Source: an uncultured Flavobacteriaceae bacterium
GTDB taxonomy: Bacteria > Bacteroidota > Bacteroidia > Flavobacteriales > Flavobacteriaceae
Assembly: GCA_937136455.1 (NCBI GenBank)
Contig: CAKZOO010000075.1
Coordinates: 1 to 34,910, forward strand
DNA length: 34,910 nt
Direction of reading: 5' to 3'
Numbering within the stretch: position 1 is the stretch's first letter; each line of letters starts with the position of its first letter. Of this stretch, positions 1-6,104 are shown in pieces. The position numbers and the translations under genes were made by a program. Under the pieces are notes generated by a model. It searched no databases, had not been told where the DNA came from, and was given only the letters and a program-made list of their open reading frames with translations.

Positions 1-1
1 C

Positions 2-118
2 CAGGAAAGCATCGATGAAATATATGATAATAGCCTTTATTCTGACCTACAAGTCCAAGAAGAGAAAGAACGGGCTAAGTTTCAGAAGAAAATGAAAAAA
101 TGGGCTAAGAAGCTTTAA
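2..118 (+). CDS. C-terminal fragment of an unknown protein (partial)
   Basis: The window opens inside a reading frame that runs 38 codons to a TAA at 116-118. The tail is highly charged and lysine/glutamate-rich (QEEKERAKFQKKMKKW), typical of a helical, possibly nucleic-acid-binding C-terminus. No start is present, so family and function cannot be assigned. It lies upstream of, and in the same direction as, the recT operon and is probably another early phage gene. Confidence 0.55.
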   Translation, partial: QESIDEIYDNSLYSDLQVQEEKERAKFQKKMKKWAKKL

Positions 119-172
119 GAACAAAAGAGGGGTGAAATTCCCCTCAATCATTAACATACAATTACAATAAGA

Positions 173-400
173 ATGGAAATCAAATTACCAGTAATTAAAG
201 AGATCATCCAGGTGGCCAAATGTAGTGTGCCTTTGGATAGAAGATTGAACGATTTACTAATGGAATTCGACCAAACCCACCGAAAGAAGTTTGGTAAAGC
301 TGTTGGAAAACAACAAGTATTGCTAATAATGCTTGAACATGGAAAGCCTCATGTTGTCGGGCTAATAGCGGCAATGAATGAGCTACCAGATATTAAGTAA
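173..400 (+). CDS. Small hypothetical protein upstream of recT
   Basis: A 75-residue protein, not recognised. It starts at an ATG in an A-rich context (AATAAGAATGG) without a Shine-Dalgarno sequence, as usual for Bacteroidetes. The sequence is mixed basic/hydrophobic (RRLNDLLMEF, QQVLLIMLEHGKP) and probably alpha-helical; there are no cysteine pairs, membrane segments or nucleotide-binding motifs. It is followed after 26 bp by recT and is likely co-transcribed with the recombination genes. A small accessory role in recombination is possible but rests only on position. Confidence 0.6.
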   Translation: MEIKLPVIKEIIQVAKCSVPLDRRLNDLLMEFDQTHRKKFGKAVGKQQVLLIMLEHGKPHVVGLIAAMNELPDIK

Positions 401-426
401 AATAATTCATCAATAATCAATCAAAA

Positions 427-1347
427 ATGCAACAAAGAAAAGATTTAAAAGCCTTGGTAGCTTCTGATTTAGTTTCAACTAAGATTCAGGAATTACTAGG
501 AGACAACAAAGCAGCTTTTGTTACTTCGCTTATGCAGTGTGTTAGCTCGAATAACATGCTAAAACAAGCTGATCCCGTTACGGTTATCAATGCAGCGATG
601 ACAGCCGCTTCTATTGGACTGCCGATCAATAATAACTTAGGCCATGCTTACATTGTACCGTATAACAACAATGTTAAGCTTCCAGATGGCCAATGGGTGA
701 AGAAAACAGAGGCTCAGTTCCAAATAGGATATAAAGGAGTTATTCAACTCGCACTAAGAACAAACCAATACCACAAAATCAATGCTGTGCCTGTTTATGA
801 AAACCAGTTCACAAGTTGGAATAGTTTGAGAGAGCAACTTATAGCAGACTTTGAAATTGAGGGGAAAGGGGAACCCGTTGGTTATGTTTCTTATTTCCGT
901 TTGCTTAGTGGGTTTGAAAAAGTCCTCTATTGGCCTAAAAGCAAAGTAGAGGTACACGGCCAAAAATATTCGAAATCGTATTCTAATACTAAGGGGCGCT
1001 GGAAGTTGGACTTTGACGGCATGGCACTAAAGACAGTTTTAAAGGCTTCTCTGTCTAAGTACGGGCCTTTATCGGTTGAGATGCAAAAGGCGTTAGAATA
1101 TGATCAAAGCGTACAAAGAAACTTTGGTGAGCCGGAATACATCGACAATCCGTTACGAATGATTGACGGAAACGGAAACACTATTCCAGATGTTTCAAAT
1201 ACAAAGATTCTGGAAATGATCAACAATGCCACATCGAATGAAGAATTAGATATGCTACTTGACTCATACAAGCATGAAGTAACCAGGGACATACAGTTAG
1301 TATCAGCAGTTGGAGCGAAAAGAAAATCCTTCGAAAATGAAGGATAA
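427..1347 (+). CDS. recT: RecT-family single-strand annealing protein
   Basis: A 306-residue protein of the RecT/Redbeta-like annealing family, which binds ssDNA left by a 5'-3' exonuclease and anneals complementary strands in phage recombination and replication. The family core is clear: AAMTAASIGLPINNNLGHAY around residues 56-75 followed by IVPY, then QFQIGYKGVIQLALRT (97-112), and a conserved glycine/lysine-rich middle with KTVLKASLSKYGPL near 208. Length is normal for the family. The ATG follows an AATCAATCAAAA leader. Its 3' end overlaps the start of the exonuclease gene by 11 bp (ATGAAGGATAA), so the two are translationally coupled and probably act as a pair. The last ~70 residues are less conserved and acidic. 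Confidence 0.93.
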   Translation: MQQRKDLKALVASDLVSTKIQELLGDNKAAFVTSLMQCVSSNNMLKQADPVTVINAAMTAASIGLPINNNLGHAYIVPYNNNVKLPDGQWVKKTEAQFQIGYKGVIQLALRTNQYHKINAVPVYENQFTSWNSLREQLIADFEIEGKGEPVGYVSYFRLLSGFEKVLYWPKSKVEVHGQKYSKSYSNTKGRWKLDFDGMALKTVLKASLSKYGPLSVEMQKALEYDQSVQRNFGEPEYIDNPLRMIDGNGNTIPDVSNTKILEMINNATSNEELDMLLDSYKHEVTRDIQLVSAVGAKRKSFENEG

Positions 1348-2161
1348 CGGCTATATAGTTCTTTTCGACTATGATTCTATGATCTACAAAGCAGTGTGGT
1401 ATATCGCCACACTGCAAGACATTAGAAAGTGGTTTAAAGAAGGAAGAACAAAAGAATGGATGCGTAAAGAGATCGTGTTATTGACCTTAAATCGGTTATC
1501 CAACATGACAGACGCTATACTGTTAGATATTGAAGAAACTGATGTGCCGATTGATTCAGTAGAATACTTCCTTACAGATTGCCCTAAAAGCGTTAGAAAG
1601 GAAATTAGCCCTATTTACAAAGCGAATAGAAAAGGAAATAGGCTTACTAAGTGGGTCAAGCTTGTTAGGAAGGAAGTTTTAGCGATGAATTTTGCCGCTG
1701 TCGATCCACAATGGGAAGCAGATGACTTGATAAAAGATAGGGCTGTCGAAATTGGGGATGATGGATATATTATATGTTCGATAGACAAAGACCTTCATCA
1801 AATCCACGGCATTCATTTCGATTACTACCGACCTACCGCTAAAGATGAAAACGGCAAACCTTTATTAGATCATAATGGGGATAAAGTGAAAAACCCTTGC
1901 CGTGGGTTGTCTTACATTACAGAAACAGAAGCCAATAGATTTTTCTGGAAGCAAATGCTAACAGGTGACGCCACAGACAACATCAAAGGACTGAAAGGGG
2001 TTGGCCCAAAAAGAGCAGAAAAGTTCATTATAGAGGCTGAAAACAGCTTAGAAGATATGGTAAAGGGGAAATACATTGATCACTTTGGAGAGGATGAGGG
2101 AATAGCTCAATTTGAGATGCACAAAGTACTAATAGGATTAGGTATTGACCATAGACCTTAG
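1337..2161 (+). CDS. Phage 5'-3' exonuclease, FEN/T5 D15-like (PIN and H3TH domains)
   Basis: A 274-residue flap-endonuclease-type nuclease that would remove 5' strands or flaps during replication and recombination. Visible metal-binding acids: FDYDS near the N-terminus, EADD (127-130) and SIDKDL (149-154); then the helix-three-turn-helix DNA-binding signature TGDATDNIKGLKGVGPKR (209-226). I chose the ATG at 1337 rather than an in-frame TTG at 1310 because it overlaps the recT stop in a coupled arrangement and the extra residues are not conserved. RecT genes are usually paired with YqaJ/RecE-type exonucleases; here the FEN-type enzyme occupies that slot. It is the last gene before the non-coding block at 2162. 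Confidence 0.88.
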   Translation: MKDNGYIVLFDYDSMIYKAVWYIATLQDIRKWFKEGRTKEWMRKEIVLLTLNRLSNMTDAILLDIEETDVPIDSVEYFLTDCPKSVRKEISPIYKANRKGNRLTKWVKLVRKEVLAMNFAAVDPQWEADDLIKDRAVEIGDDGYIICSIDKDLHQIHGIHFDYYRPTAKDENGKPLLDHNGDKVKNPCRGLSYITETEANRFFWKQMLTGDATDNIKGLKGVGPKRAEKFIIEAENSLEDMVKGKYIDHFGEDEGIAQFEMHKVLIGLGIDHRP

Positions 2162-2281
2162 TTTTTGTACATTTGTATCATTATCAATATTTTGCTTTAT
2201 TAGGGTTCACTTATTTCATTTCGTTTTAAAGTAGGTTGAGCGTCGAGCCTTGACTTACTTCTAAGTTGCATTTTTAATAGG

Positions 2282-2347
2282 ACTAAGGTGTTTTTTGTGT
2301 GTAATATTCCCCCCTTCTTTATAACAAATACGCCTTAGTTTTTTATT
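2282..2347 (+). terminator. Possible long-loop terminator after the recT-exonuclease operon
   Basis: ACTAAGGTG (2282-2290) can pair with CGCCTTAGT (2331-2339), nine pairs with one G-U, closing a 40-nt loop and followed by TTTTTT then ATTT. It is about 120 bp after the exonuclease stop and just before the promoter at 2351. The large loop makes it weaker evidence than the other terminators here. Confidence 0.4.
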
Positions 2348-2350
2348 TCA

Positions 2351-2382
2351 TTTGCAAATTTGCGCAAATCTTCTTATCTTTG
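2351..2382 (+). promoter_or_regulatory. Bacteroidetes-type promoter overlapped by palindromes
   Basis: TTTG at 2351-2354, a 20-nt spacer and TATCTTTG at 2375-2382 match the Bacteroidetes sigma-ABfr consensus TTTG-N17-23-TAnnTTTG. Two perfect overlapping palindromes, GCAAATTTGC (2354-2363) and TTTGCGCAAA (2359-2368), sit in the -33/spacer region, where a repressor would block polymerase. The expected start of transcription is about 2388, which places it at the beginning of the structured RNA. Confidence 0.75.
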
Positions 2383-2387
2383 AGTCA

Positions 2388-2511
2388 AGAACTAAGAAAA
2401 TATACTATTCTTTAGATTTCTTGGCGGCGATCAGAAGAATAGTTCTTGAGAGAAAGTTTTAAACTTTATAATTGAAGACCGTAGGCCGCCAAGCCTCTAC
2501 GGTCTTTTTTT
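2388..2511 (+). ncRNA. Candidate small RNA with complementary (kissing) hairpin loops
   Basis: A ~120-nt transcript is predicted from the promoter at 2351-2382 to a strong terminator. It contains three hairpins: H1 pairs ACTATTCTT (2404-2412) with AAGAATAGT (2435-2443); H2 pairs AAAGTT with AACTTT within 2453-2467; H3 pairs AGACCGTAG (2476-2484) with CTACGGTCT (2497-2505). The loop of H1 contains CTTGGCGGC (2420-2428), the exact reverse complement of GCCGCCAAG (2485-2493), which forms most of the loop of H3. The RNA can therefore fold into an intramolecular kissing-loop complex or pair between molecules. It has no convincing reading frame. Function unknown; an attenuator of downstream genes or a free regulatory RNA are both possible. 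Confidence 0.6.
2476..2511 (+). terminator. Strong intrinsic terminator (third hairpin of the small RNA)
   Basis: A perfect 9-bp stem AGACCGTAG/CTACGGTCT with a 12-nt loop is followed directly by eight T residues. The loop carries GCCGCCAAG, complementary to the loop of the upstream hairpin. Confidence 0.85.
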
Positions 2512-2567
2512 TGCCTACTATTTATCATTCAATAAAGTAAGTTCTTTGAAATGCGGACACATATTAA

Positions 2568-2626
2568 TACTCCTAACCGTTCGGGGCTGGAAGTCGGTTC
2601 GATACCGCGTAGGAGTGCTATTTTTT
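2568..2626 (+). other. Short structured element with tRNA-like T-arm and acceptor-like stem
   Basis: ACTCCTA (2569-2575) pairs perfectly with TAGGAGT (2610-2616), extended by a T-G pair, and encloses CGGT-TCGAT-ACCG (2595-2607), which looks like a tRNA T-arm; TTTTTT follows at 2621-2626. At 48 nt between outer stem ends it has no D-arm or anticodon arm and the would-be five-base T-stem has two mismatches, so it is not a functional tRNA. It could be a terminator with a branched stem, a tRNA-mimic, or a fragment of a tRNA-derived attachment site. The same bases also encode a possible 25-codon frame (2551-2628). Confidence 0.4.
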
Positions 2627-2646
2627 AATCAAATCAATTATTAATT

Positions 2647-2928
2647 ATGGCAAGTACAATTAAAATCGACAATAATTTTTACATCAGTGTTACAGGGGAT
2701 AATGTCAGTTTAGTAAAAGAGGCTAAAACAGGGGAATTAAACCTAAAAGGAAATCCTGTCGTAAGTAGAAACCAATGGCATTACGGAAATCTAGGTTTAG
2801 CCCTTGTTAAATACATGGAAGAGGTTGAAAAAAATGCTGAAAGTGTAGGTGATATTGTCACCTTAAATAGACAAGCTAAAGACCAGATAATAAAATCATT
2901 TGGTCATTTAAGCGCTAAGGATTTTTAA
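2647..2928 (+). CDS. Hypothetical early protein downstream of the structured RNAs
   Basis: A 93-residue protein of unknown family. The N-terminal half looks beta-rich (IKIDNNFYISVTGDNVSLV) and the C-terminal half helical (LALVKYMEEVEKNAESVGD). There are no cysteines, membrane segments or catalytic motifs. The ATG follows an AATCAAATCAATTATTAATT leader. It is the first coding gene after the promoter-RNA-terminator block at 2351-2626, so if those hairpins act as an attenuator this gene is the most direct target. It is isolated by 119 bp of non-coding sequence on the downstream side. Confidence 0.7.
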   Translation: MASTIKIDNNFYISVTGDNVSLVKEAKTGELNLKGNPVVSRNQWHYGNLGLALVKYMEEVEKNAESVGDIVTLNRQAKDQIIKSFGHLSAKDF

Positions 2929-3029
2929 CCAACCCATTTTGTAAAAAGGTAGATCGGTGATTTGCGAAAGAATACTTTAAATTCATCGCTTTATTGATTG
3001 CTGTTTTATAGAATGGGGATTTATTCACT

Positions 3030-3045
3030 TTTCGAAAAACTGACC
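3030..3045 (+). promoter_or_regulatory. Leader motif TTTCGAAAAACTGACC, copy 1
   Basis: A 16-bp sequence ending 2 nt before the ATG at 3048. Closely related copies lie before the starts at 5753 and 6105, and shorter relatives (AAAATAGAC, AAAAATAGACCG) precede 3265 and 3559. Its position suggests a translational leader or an operator near the start codon. Confidence 0.5.
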
Positions 3046-3047
3046 GT

Positions 3048-3251
3048 ATGAGTAATTCGGATATAATAAAAGCCGTAGCTAGAACTAGCGACGACGAAAT
3101 AAAAAACCTGCTAATTGAATTAATGGGGCATAGGCAGTTGATTCAAAAACTAAAAGGGCATTTGGATTTAATTCACTTGGAGGTATTGAAAATTGATACT
3201 CAATTGAAGTCTGAAATACTGATTAATACCAAAGAATTACTAACCACATAA
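3048..3251 (+). CDS. Small hypothetical protein, helical
   Basis: A 67-residue protein, not recognised. It is predicted to be almost entirely alpha-helical with a possible short coiled coil (heptad-like leucines and isoleucines in LIELMGHRQLIQKLKGHLDL). There are no cysteines or membrane segments. It begins 2 nt after the first copy of the TTTCGAAAA..TGACC leader and is separated by 13 bp from the next gene, so it heads a run of tightly spaced early genes. Confidence 0.65.
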   Translation: MSNSDIIKAVARTSDDEIKNLLIELMGHRQLIQKLKGHLDLIHLEVLKIDTQLKSEILINTKELLTT

Positions 3252-3264
3252 AATAGACGGTATC

Positions 3265-3546
3265 ATGGCAAAGATGACGTTTGGACTAACAGCAAGACAC
3301 ATAGGAGTTATTGAGGCCGAATTAAAGAGGTTTGGCAACAGGGAGATAGACGCTAAGTATGTGAAGTACATATGGGAAAAGCTGGGTAAAGAATTGAAAT
3401 GGGAACCATTCACATTAGCACTGTATTACTTCGAACACCTAGAACGCCAAGAATTTGAAGACCAAACTAGAGAAGCTATCGATATGGGAGGTGGGTGTTC
3501 AAGGTGTGGAGATGTAAGTGGATTTGAATGTATTTGTGAACAGTAA
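3265..3546 (+). CDS. Hypothetical early protein with C-terminal Cys cluster
   Basis: A 93-residue protein. The N-terminal ~70 residues are helical and charged. The last 16 residues hold four cysteines (CSRCGDVSGFECICEQ), a likely small zinc-binding knuckle. No catalytic motif is seen and the family is not recognised. It sits 13 bp after its upstream neighbour and 12 bp before the D12 methylase, with an AAAATAGACGG leader related to the TTTCGAAAA..TGACC motif. Small zinc-knuckle proteins of this kind are common in phage early regions, but a specific role cannot be given. Confidence 0.7.
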   Translation: MAKMTFGLTARHIGVIEAELKRFGNREIDAKYVKYIWEKLGKELKWEPFTLALYYFEHLERQEFEDQTREAIDMGGGCSRCGDVSGFECICEQ

Positions 3547-3558
3547 AAAATAGACCGA

Positions 3559-4326
3559 ATGATCCTAACGCGACCAGGAAACAAGAAATCAATGGCAGGT
3601 GGAATATATAAGTATTTCAGACCTCACCGTATGCGAGTTACCTTATTCTTTGGTGCTGGAGGACTTTGGTTCAACACCCCGCGTGCTCAGTATAATGTGA
3701 TCAACGACTTGGATGATAATATCACAAATCTATTCCTTGTAGTCAGTGACCATCCAGATGATTTAATAGAAGTTTTGCTATCAATGCCAATATCGGGCAC
3801 GTTGCTAAAGAAATGGCGTGCAAATCAACCCGATGATCCTGTTATGAAGGCTGCCAGCTTTTTATTGATTTCAAACTTCACTTACATGGGCCGAGGGGAT
3901 AGCATTAGATACAGTGTTGGAAATGAAAAACAAGTGTTGATCAAAAGAATACATGAATGCAGGTTGCGACTAGGTGACTCTAGGATCATGTGCGAAGATT
4001 TTAGAGAAGTCTTACCAAAGATTTCATTTAGTCATAAAGTAGCAGCAAAAGAAGACTCATTTATTTACTTAGACCCGTGTTACCTAGATACAGTCAATAG
4101 CTACAAAGTGCCTAGCTGGACAGAACAAGACACCCTTGATTGTTTTGAGATAATGGATAAAGAGGGTGTACCATCAGCAATGAGTGAATTTGACCATCCA
4201 TTTGTCATCGAGCAAGCTCGCAGCAGGGGGTTTACTATCACTCCGATTAAGAATAGACGAAACCTGAAAGGTCGAGGTAATGAAATATTAATTACCAACT
4301 ACAGACCACAATATTCACTTTTCTAA
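3559..4326 (+). CDS. D12-class DNA adenine N6-methyltransferase (Dam-like), variant motif DPCY
   Basis: A 255-residue enzyme of the D12 (Dam/T4 Dam-like) family, which transfers a methyl group from S-adenosylmethionine to adenine N6. It has the family order: N-terminal GNKKSMAGGIYKYFRPHR (7-24, the GGK-type SAM loop), FFGAGG (30-35, motif I), NDLDDN (49-54), and the catalytic motif near 172. The catalytic tetrapeptide reads DPCY instead of the usual DPPY, a substitution at a normally invariant proline. C-terminal NEILITNY matches the family end. Length is normal. It probably protects phage DNA from host restriction, but the altered motif leaves activity and base specificity open. Confidence 0.82.
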   Translation: MILTRPGNKKSMAGGIYKYFRPHRMRVTLFFGAGGLWFNTPRAQYNVINDLDDNITNLFLVVSDHPDDLIEVLLSMPISGTLLKKWRANQPDDPVMKAASFLLISNFTYMGRGDSIRYSVGNEKQVLIKRIHECRLRLGDSRIMCEDFREVLPKISFSHKVAAKEDSFIYLDPCYLDTVNSYKVPSWTEQDTLDCFEIMDKEGVPSAMSEFDHPFVIEQARSRGFTITPIKNRRNLKGRGNEILITNYRPQYSLF

Positions 4327-4340
4327 AAAACCACCAATCA

Positions 4341-4553
4341 ATGAAAATCATTTTAGACTTAGAATTTTCCCCCGCGGCAATTTATACGCTTTACGCTTCA
4401 TTGCGTCATTTCAAAGAGATGAAAGCAAAAACGAATACAGAGGATTCTTTTTCGATGTGTGCAAGTGAAGCAGAAGAGATGCTATGCCAGATAGCGGATC
4501 AATACCCTAGCAAAGTAAAAGAGTGTATCGCTGAATACGAAGAAAATTACTAA
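4341..4553 (+). CDS. Small hypothetical protein
   Basis: A 70-residue acidic, helical protein (SLRHFKEMKAKT, ASEAEEMLCQIADQY) with two cysteines and no recognisable family. The ATG follows an ACCACCAATCA leader. It is squeezed between the D12 methylase (14 bp upstream) and the PP-loop protein (21 bp downstream) and is certainly in the same transcript. No function can be proposed. Confidence 0.62.
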   Translation: MKIILDLEFSPAAIYTLYASLRHFKEMKAKTNTEDSFSMCASEAEEMLCQIADQYPSKVKECIAEYEENY

Positions 4554-4574
4554 TACTATTAAAACCACCCCAAG

Positions 4575-5381
4575 ATGAAAGTTGCATGGTTTAGTGCTGG
4601 TATTACGTCCGCAGTTGCTTGCAAGCTTGCGGTAGAAGCCTATGAAGACGTAGAGTTATATTATATACACATAGGAAGCGCACACAAGGATAACGAAAGA
4701 TTTATTCGAGAGTGCGAAGCGTGGATAGGCAGCAAAATAAACGTTGTAACCAACCTCAAAGGTTACAGTGATCAGTTCGATGTAATAAGGCACACAAAAT
4801 ATATCAATGGCGCTTATGGCGCAAGGTGTACCTTGGAATTGAAAAAACAAGTGAGAAGGAACTTGGAAAGCGAGTTAAGTCCAACTAATCAGATTTTTGG
4901 CTTTGAGTATTCCAAATCTGAAATCAACCGAGCGATCAGATTTAAAGAGCAGCATCCAGACACCAACCCGTTTTTTCCGCTTATTGATCAACGATTGACA
5001 AAAGAAGAATGCGCGGGAATTGTAACTAATGCTGGGATTGAATTGCCAGCAATGTACAGGCTTGGGTACAACAATAATAACTGCATTGGTTGCGTGAAGG
5101 GTAAAAAGGGGTATTGGAACAAAATAAGAGTTGATTTTCCAGAAATATTTGCGGAGATGGCAATAGCAGAAAGAGAAGTAGGGGCAACATGTATTAAGGA
5201 AGATATTTCGGGCGGTGGTTCTCGTCGTGTGTATTTAGATGAACTGGACCCCAGCGAAGGCCGAACACCCAGCCCTGTTATCCCTAATTGTGGGATGTTT
5301 TGCCAAGTTGAGTTCGCCCATATTATGGATAAAAGAGTAGAAAAAATAATTAACAATGAACTGTCAATCTGCGAAGTTTAG
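4575..5381 (+). CDS. Phage PAPS-reductase-family / PP-loop ATP pyrophosphatase protein
   Basis: A 268-residue member of the adenine-nucleotide alpha-hydrolase superfamily (PAPS reductase/DndC-like). The N-terminal VAWFSAGITSAVACKL (3-18) is the phage variant of the SGGxDS PP-loop that binds ATP or PAPS. Next come a Cys at 85 (GARCT), a FGFEYSKSE segment (108-116), a CIGCVKGKKGYW cluster (170-181) and a C-terminal pair (C239, C243), arranged like an Fe-S or Zn site. Classical PAPS reductases make sulfite; phage relatives are thought to act in nucleic-acid sulfur chemistry or defence evasion. No dndD/dndE or tRNA-thiolation partner is present. The neighbouring methylase suggests a DNA-modification context. 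Confidence 0.8.
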   Translation: MKVAWFSAGITSAVACKLAVEAYEDVELYYIHIGSAHKDNERFIRECEAWIGSKINVVTNLKGYSDQFDVIRHTKYINGAYGARCTLELKKQVRRNLESELSPTNQIFGFEYSKSEINRAIRFKEQHPDTNPFFPLIDQRLTKEECAGIVTNAGIELPAMYRLGYNNNNCIGCVKGKKGYWNKIRVDFPEIFAEMAIAEREVGATCIKEDISGGGSRRVYLDELDPSEGRTPSPVIPNCGMFCQVEFAHIMDKRVEKIINNELSICEV

Positions 5382-5406
5382 TCAGTTCGAATAAACCACA
5401 CTTATT

Positions 5407-5748
5407 ATGGATAAGGAAGAAGTATTCAAATATTTAGACACCTCCAAGGTATTGGATGAAGTTGCAAAAGAAAGATCGAGACAAGATGAAAAATGGGGTA
5501 TTCAGAACCATTTACCAATTGAGTACTGTGCTATTCTTGGTGAAGAGGTCGGAGAAGTGAACAAAGCAGCATTAGAGGCGCATTTTGGGTATGCTTATAA
5601 TCACGGGGAGTTCCCTGCTAAAACAGAACTATCAAAGAGTCTGCACCTAGAGGACTATAGAAAAGAACTAATTCAAGTGGCGGCTGTAGCCGTTGCGATG
5701 GTCGAATGTTACGACCGAAACAAAGATTTAATCATTTCGAAAAATTGA
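5407..5748 (+). CDS. MazG-like nucleotide pyrophosphohydrolase
   Basis: A 113-residue all-alpha NTP pyrophosphatase of the MazG-like superfamily. Key features are ERSRQDEKWG (22-31), the metal-binding ILGEEVGEVNKAALE (43-57) and the second acidic helix YRKELIQVAAVAVAMVE (84-100). Such enzymes hydrolyse (d)NTPs to the monophosphate and pyrophosphate, adjusting nucleotide pools or lowering (p)ppGpp in infected cells. Length is typical for phage versions. The end of the gene (IISKN stop) is overlapped by the second TTTCGAAAA..TGACC leader, which serves the next gene four bases downstream. A second, different MazG-like gene lies at 10157. Confidence 0.82.
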   Translation: MDKEEVFKYLDTSKVLDEVAKERSRQDEKWGIQNHLPIEYCAILGEEVGEVNKAALEAHFGYAYNHGEFPAKTELSKSLHLEDYRKELIQVAAVAVAMVECYDRNKDLIISKN

Positions 5749-5750
5749 CC
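5735..5750 (+). promoter_or_regulatory. Leader motif TTTCGAAAAATTGACC, copy 2
   Basis: It ends 2 nt before the ATG at 5753 and lies inside the last codons and stop (TGA) of the MazG-like gene. It differs from copy 1 by one base. Confidence 0.5.
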
Positions 5751-5752
5751 AA

Positions 5753-6073
5753 ATGAGCGATATAAAAACATTGCACGACCCCAAAGAAAGATATGACACG
5801 ATTCATGAGCTTAAAACATGGAGGGGGTATTATTCTCAAGTCCTTTACGACTTTAAGACTTTTGAAGTACGGAAGAATGATCGAGATTTTAAAGAAGGCG
5901 ATTGGTTAAAGCTTAGGGAGTGGGATAATCAATTGGGGGAATATACTGGACAGTTTCTTTATCGTAGAATAGGCTACATTTTGCATGGTGGTCAATTCGG
6001 AATTGAAAAAGGATATGTGGTTATGCAGCTAAAGAAAGGAGTTGGCCCAATTAAGATAGAAGTAAAATACTAA
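5753..6073 (+). CDS. DUF3850 (ASCH/PUA-like fold) protein
   Basis: A 106-residue protein with the DUF3850 hallmarks: HELKTW (18-23), a K-T-FEVRKNDRDFKEGDWLKLREW run from 35 to 57, a GEYTGQ turn, and a C-terminal GYVVMQL strand (87-93). DUF3850 is related to ASCH/PUA domains that bind RNA or modified nucleotides; its role in phages is not established. The gene starts 4 bp after the MazG-like stop and is preceded by the second copy of the 16-bp leader motif. Functionally it may recognise modified bases or an RNA, which would fit beside two methylases and a PP-loop protein, but that is inference. Confidence 0.8.
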   Translation: MSDIKTLHDPKERYDTIHELKTWRGYYSQVLYDFKTFEVRKNDRDFKEGDWLKLREWDNQLGEYTGQFLYRRIGYILHGGQFGIEKGYVVMQLKKGVGPIKIEVKY

Positions 6074-6083
6074 TTAAATAATC

Positions 6084-6099
6084 TTTCGAAAATTCGACC
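6084..6099 (+). promoter_or_regulatory. Leader motif TTTCGAAAATTCGACC, copy 3
   Basis: It ends 5 nt before the ATG at 6105, in the short gap after the DUF3850 gene. It shares TTTCGAAAA and GACC with copies 1 and 2 with the same overall length of 16 bp. Confidence 0.5.
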
Positions 6100-6104
6100 G
6101 ATCA

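Noticed and set aside
1310..1336. TTG start for the exonuclease
   Set aside because: The ATG at 1337 overlaps the recT stop in a coupled arrangement and gives a normal N-terminus; similar TTG extensions at 15911, 24692 and 27596 were rejected for the same kind of reason.
2568..2620. Genuine tRNA gene
   Set aside because: Only 48 nt between outer stem ends, no D or anticodon arm, two mismatches in the T-stem and no CCA.
2551..2628. 25-codon ATG frame in the structured non-coding block
   Set aside because: The bases are explained by a stem-loop followed by a T run and translation would read through it; without conservation data I list the structure and only mention the frame.
2929..3047. Regulatory element in the 119-bp gap between early genes
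   Set aside because: Apart from the leader motif at its end I see no convincing promoter, hairpin or open frame.
4988..5356. 122-codon minus-strand frame opposite the PP-loop gene
   Set aside because: Shadow of a well-supported plus-strand gene; no family features.
4575..5381. DNA phosphorothioation (Dnd) system
   Set aside because: Only a DndC-like superfamily member is present; no DndA, DndB, DndD or DndE nearby.
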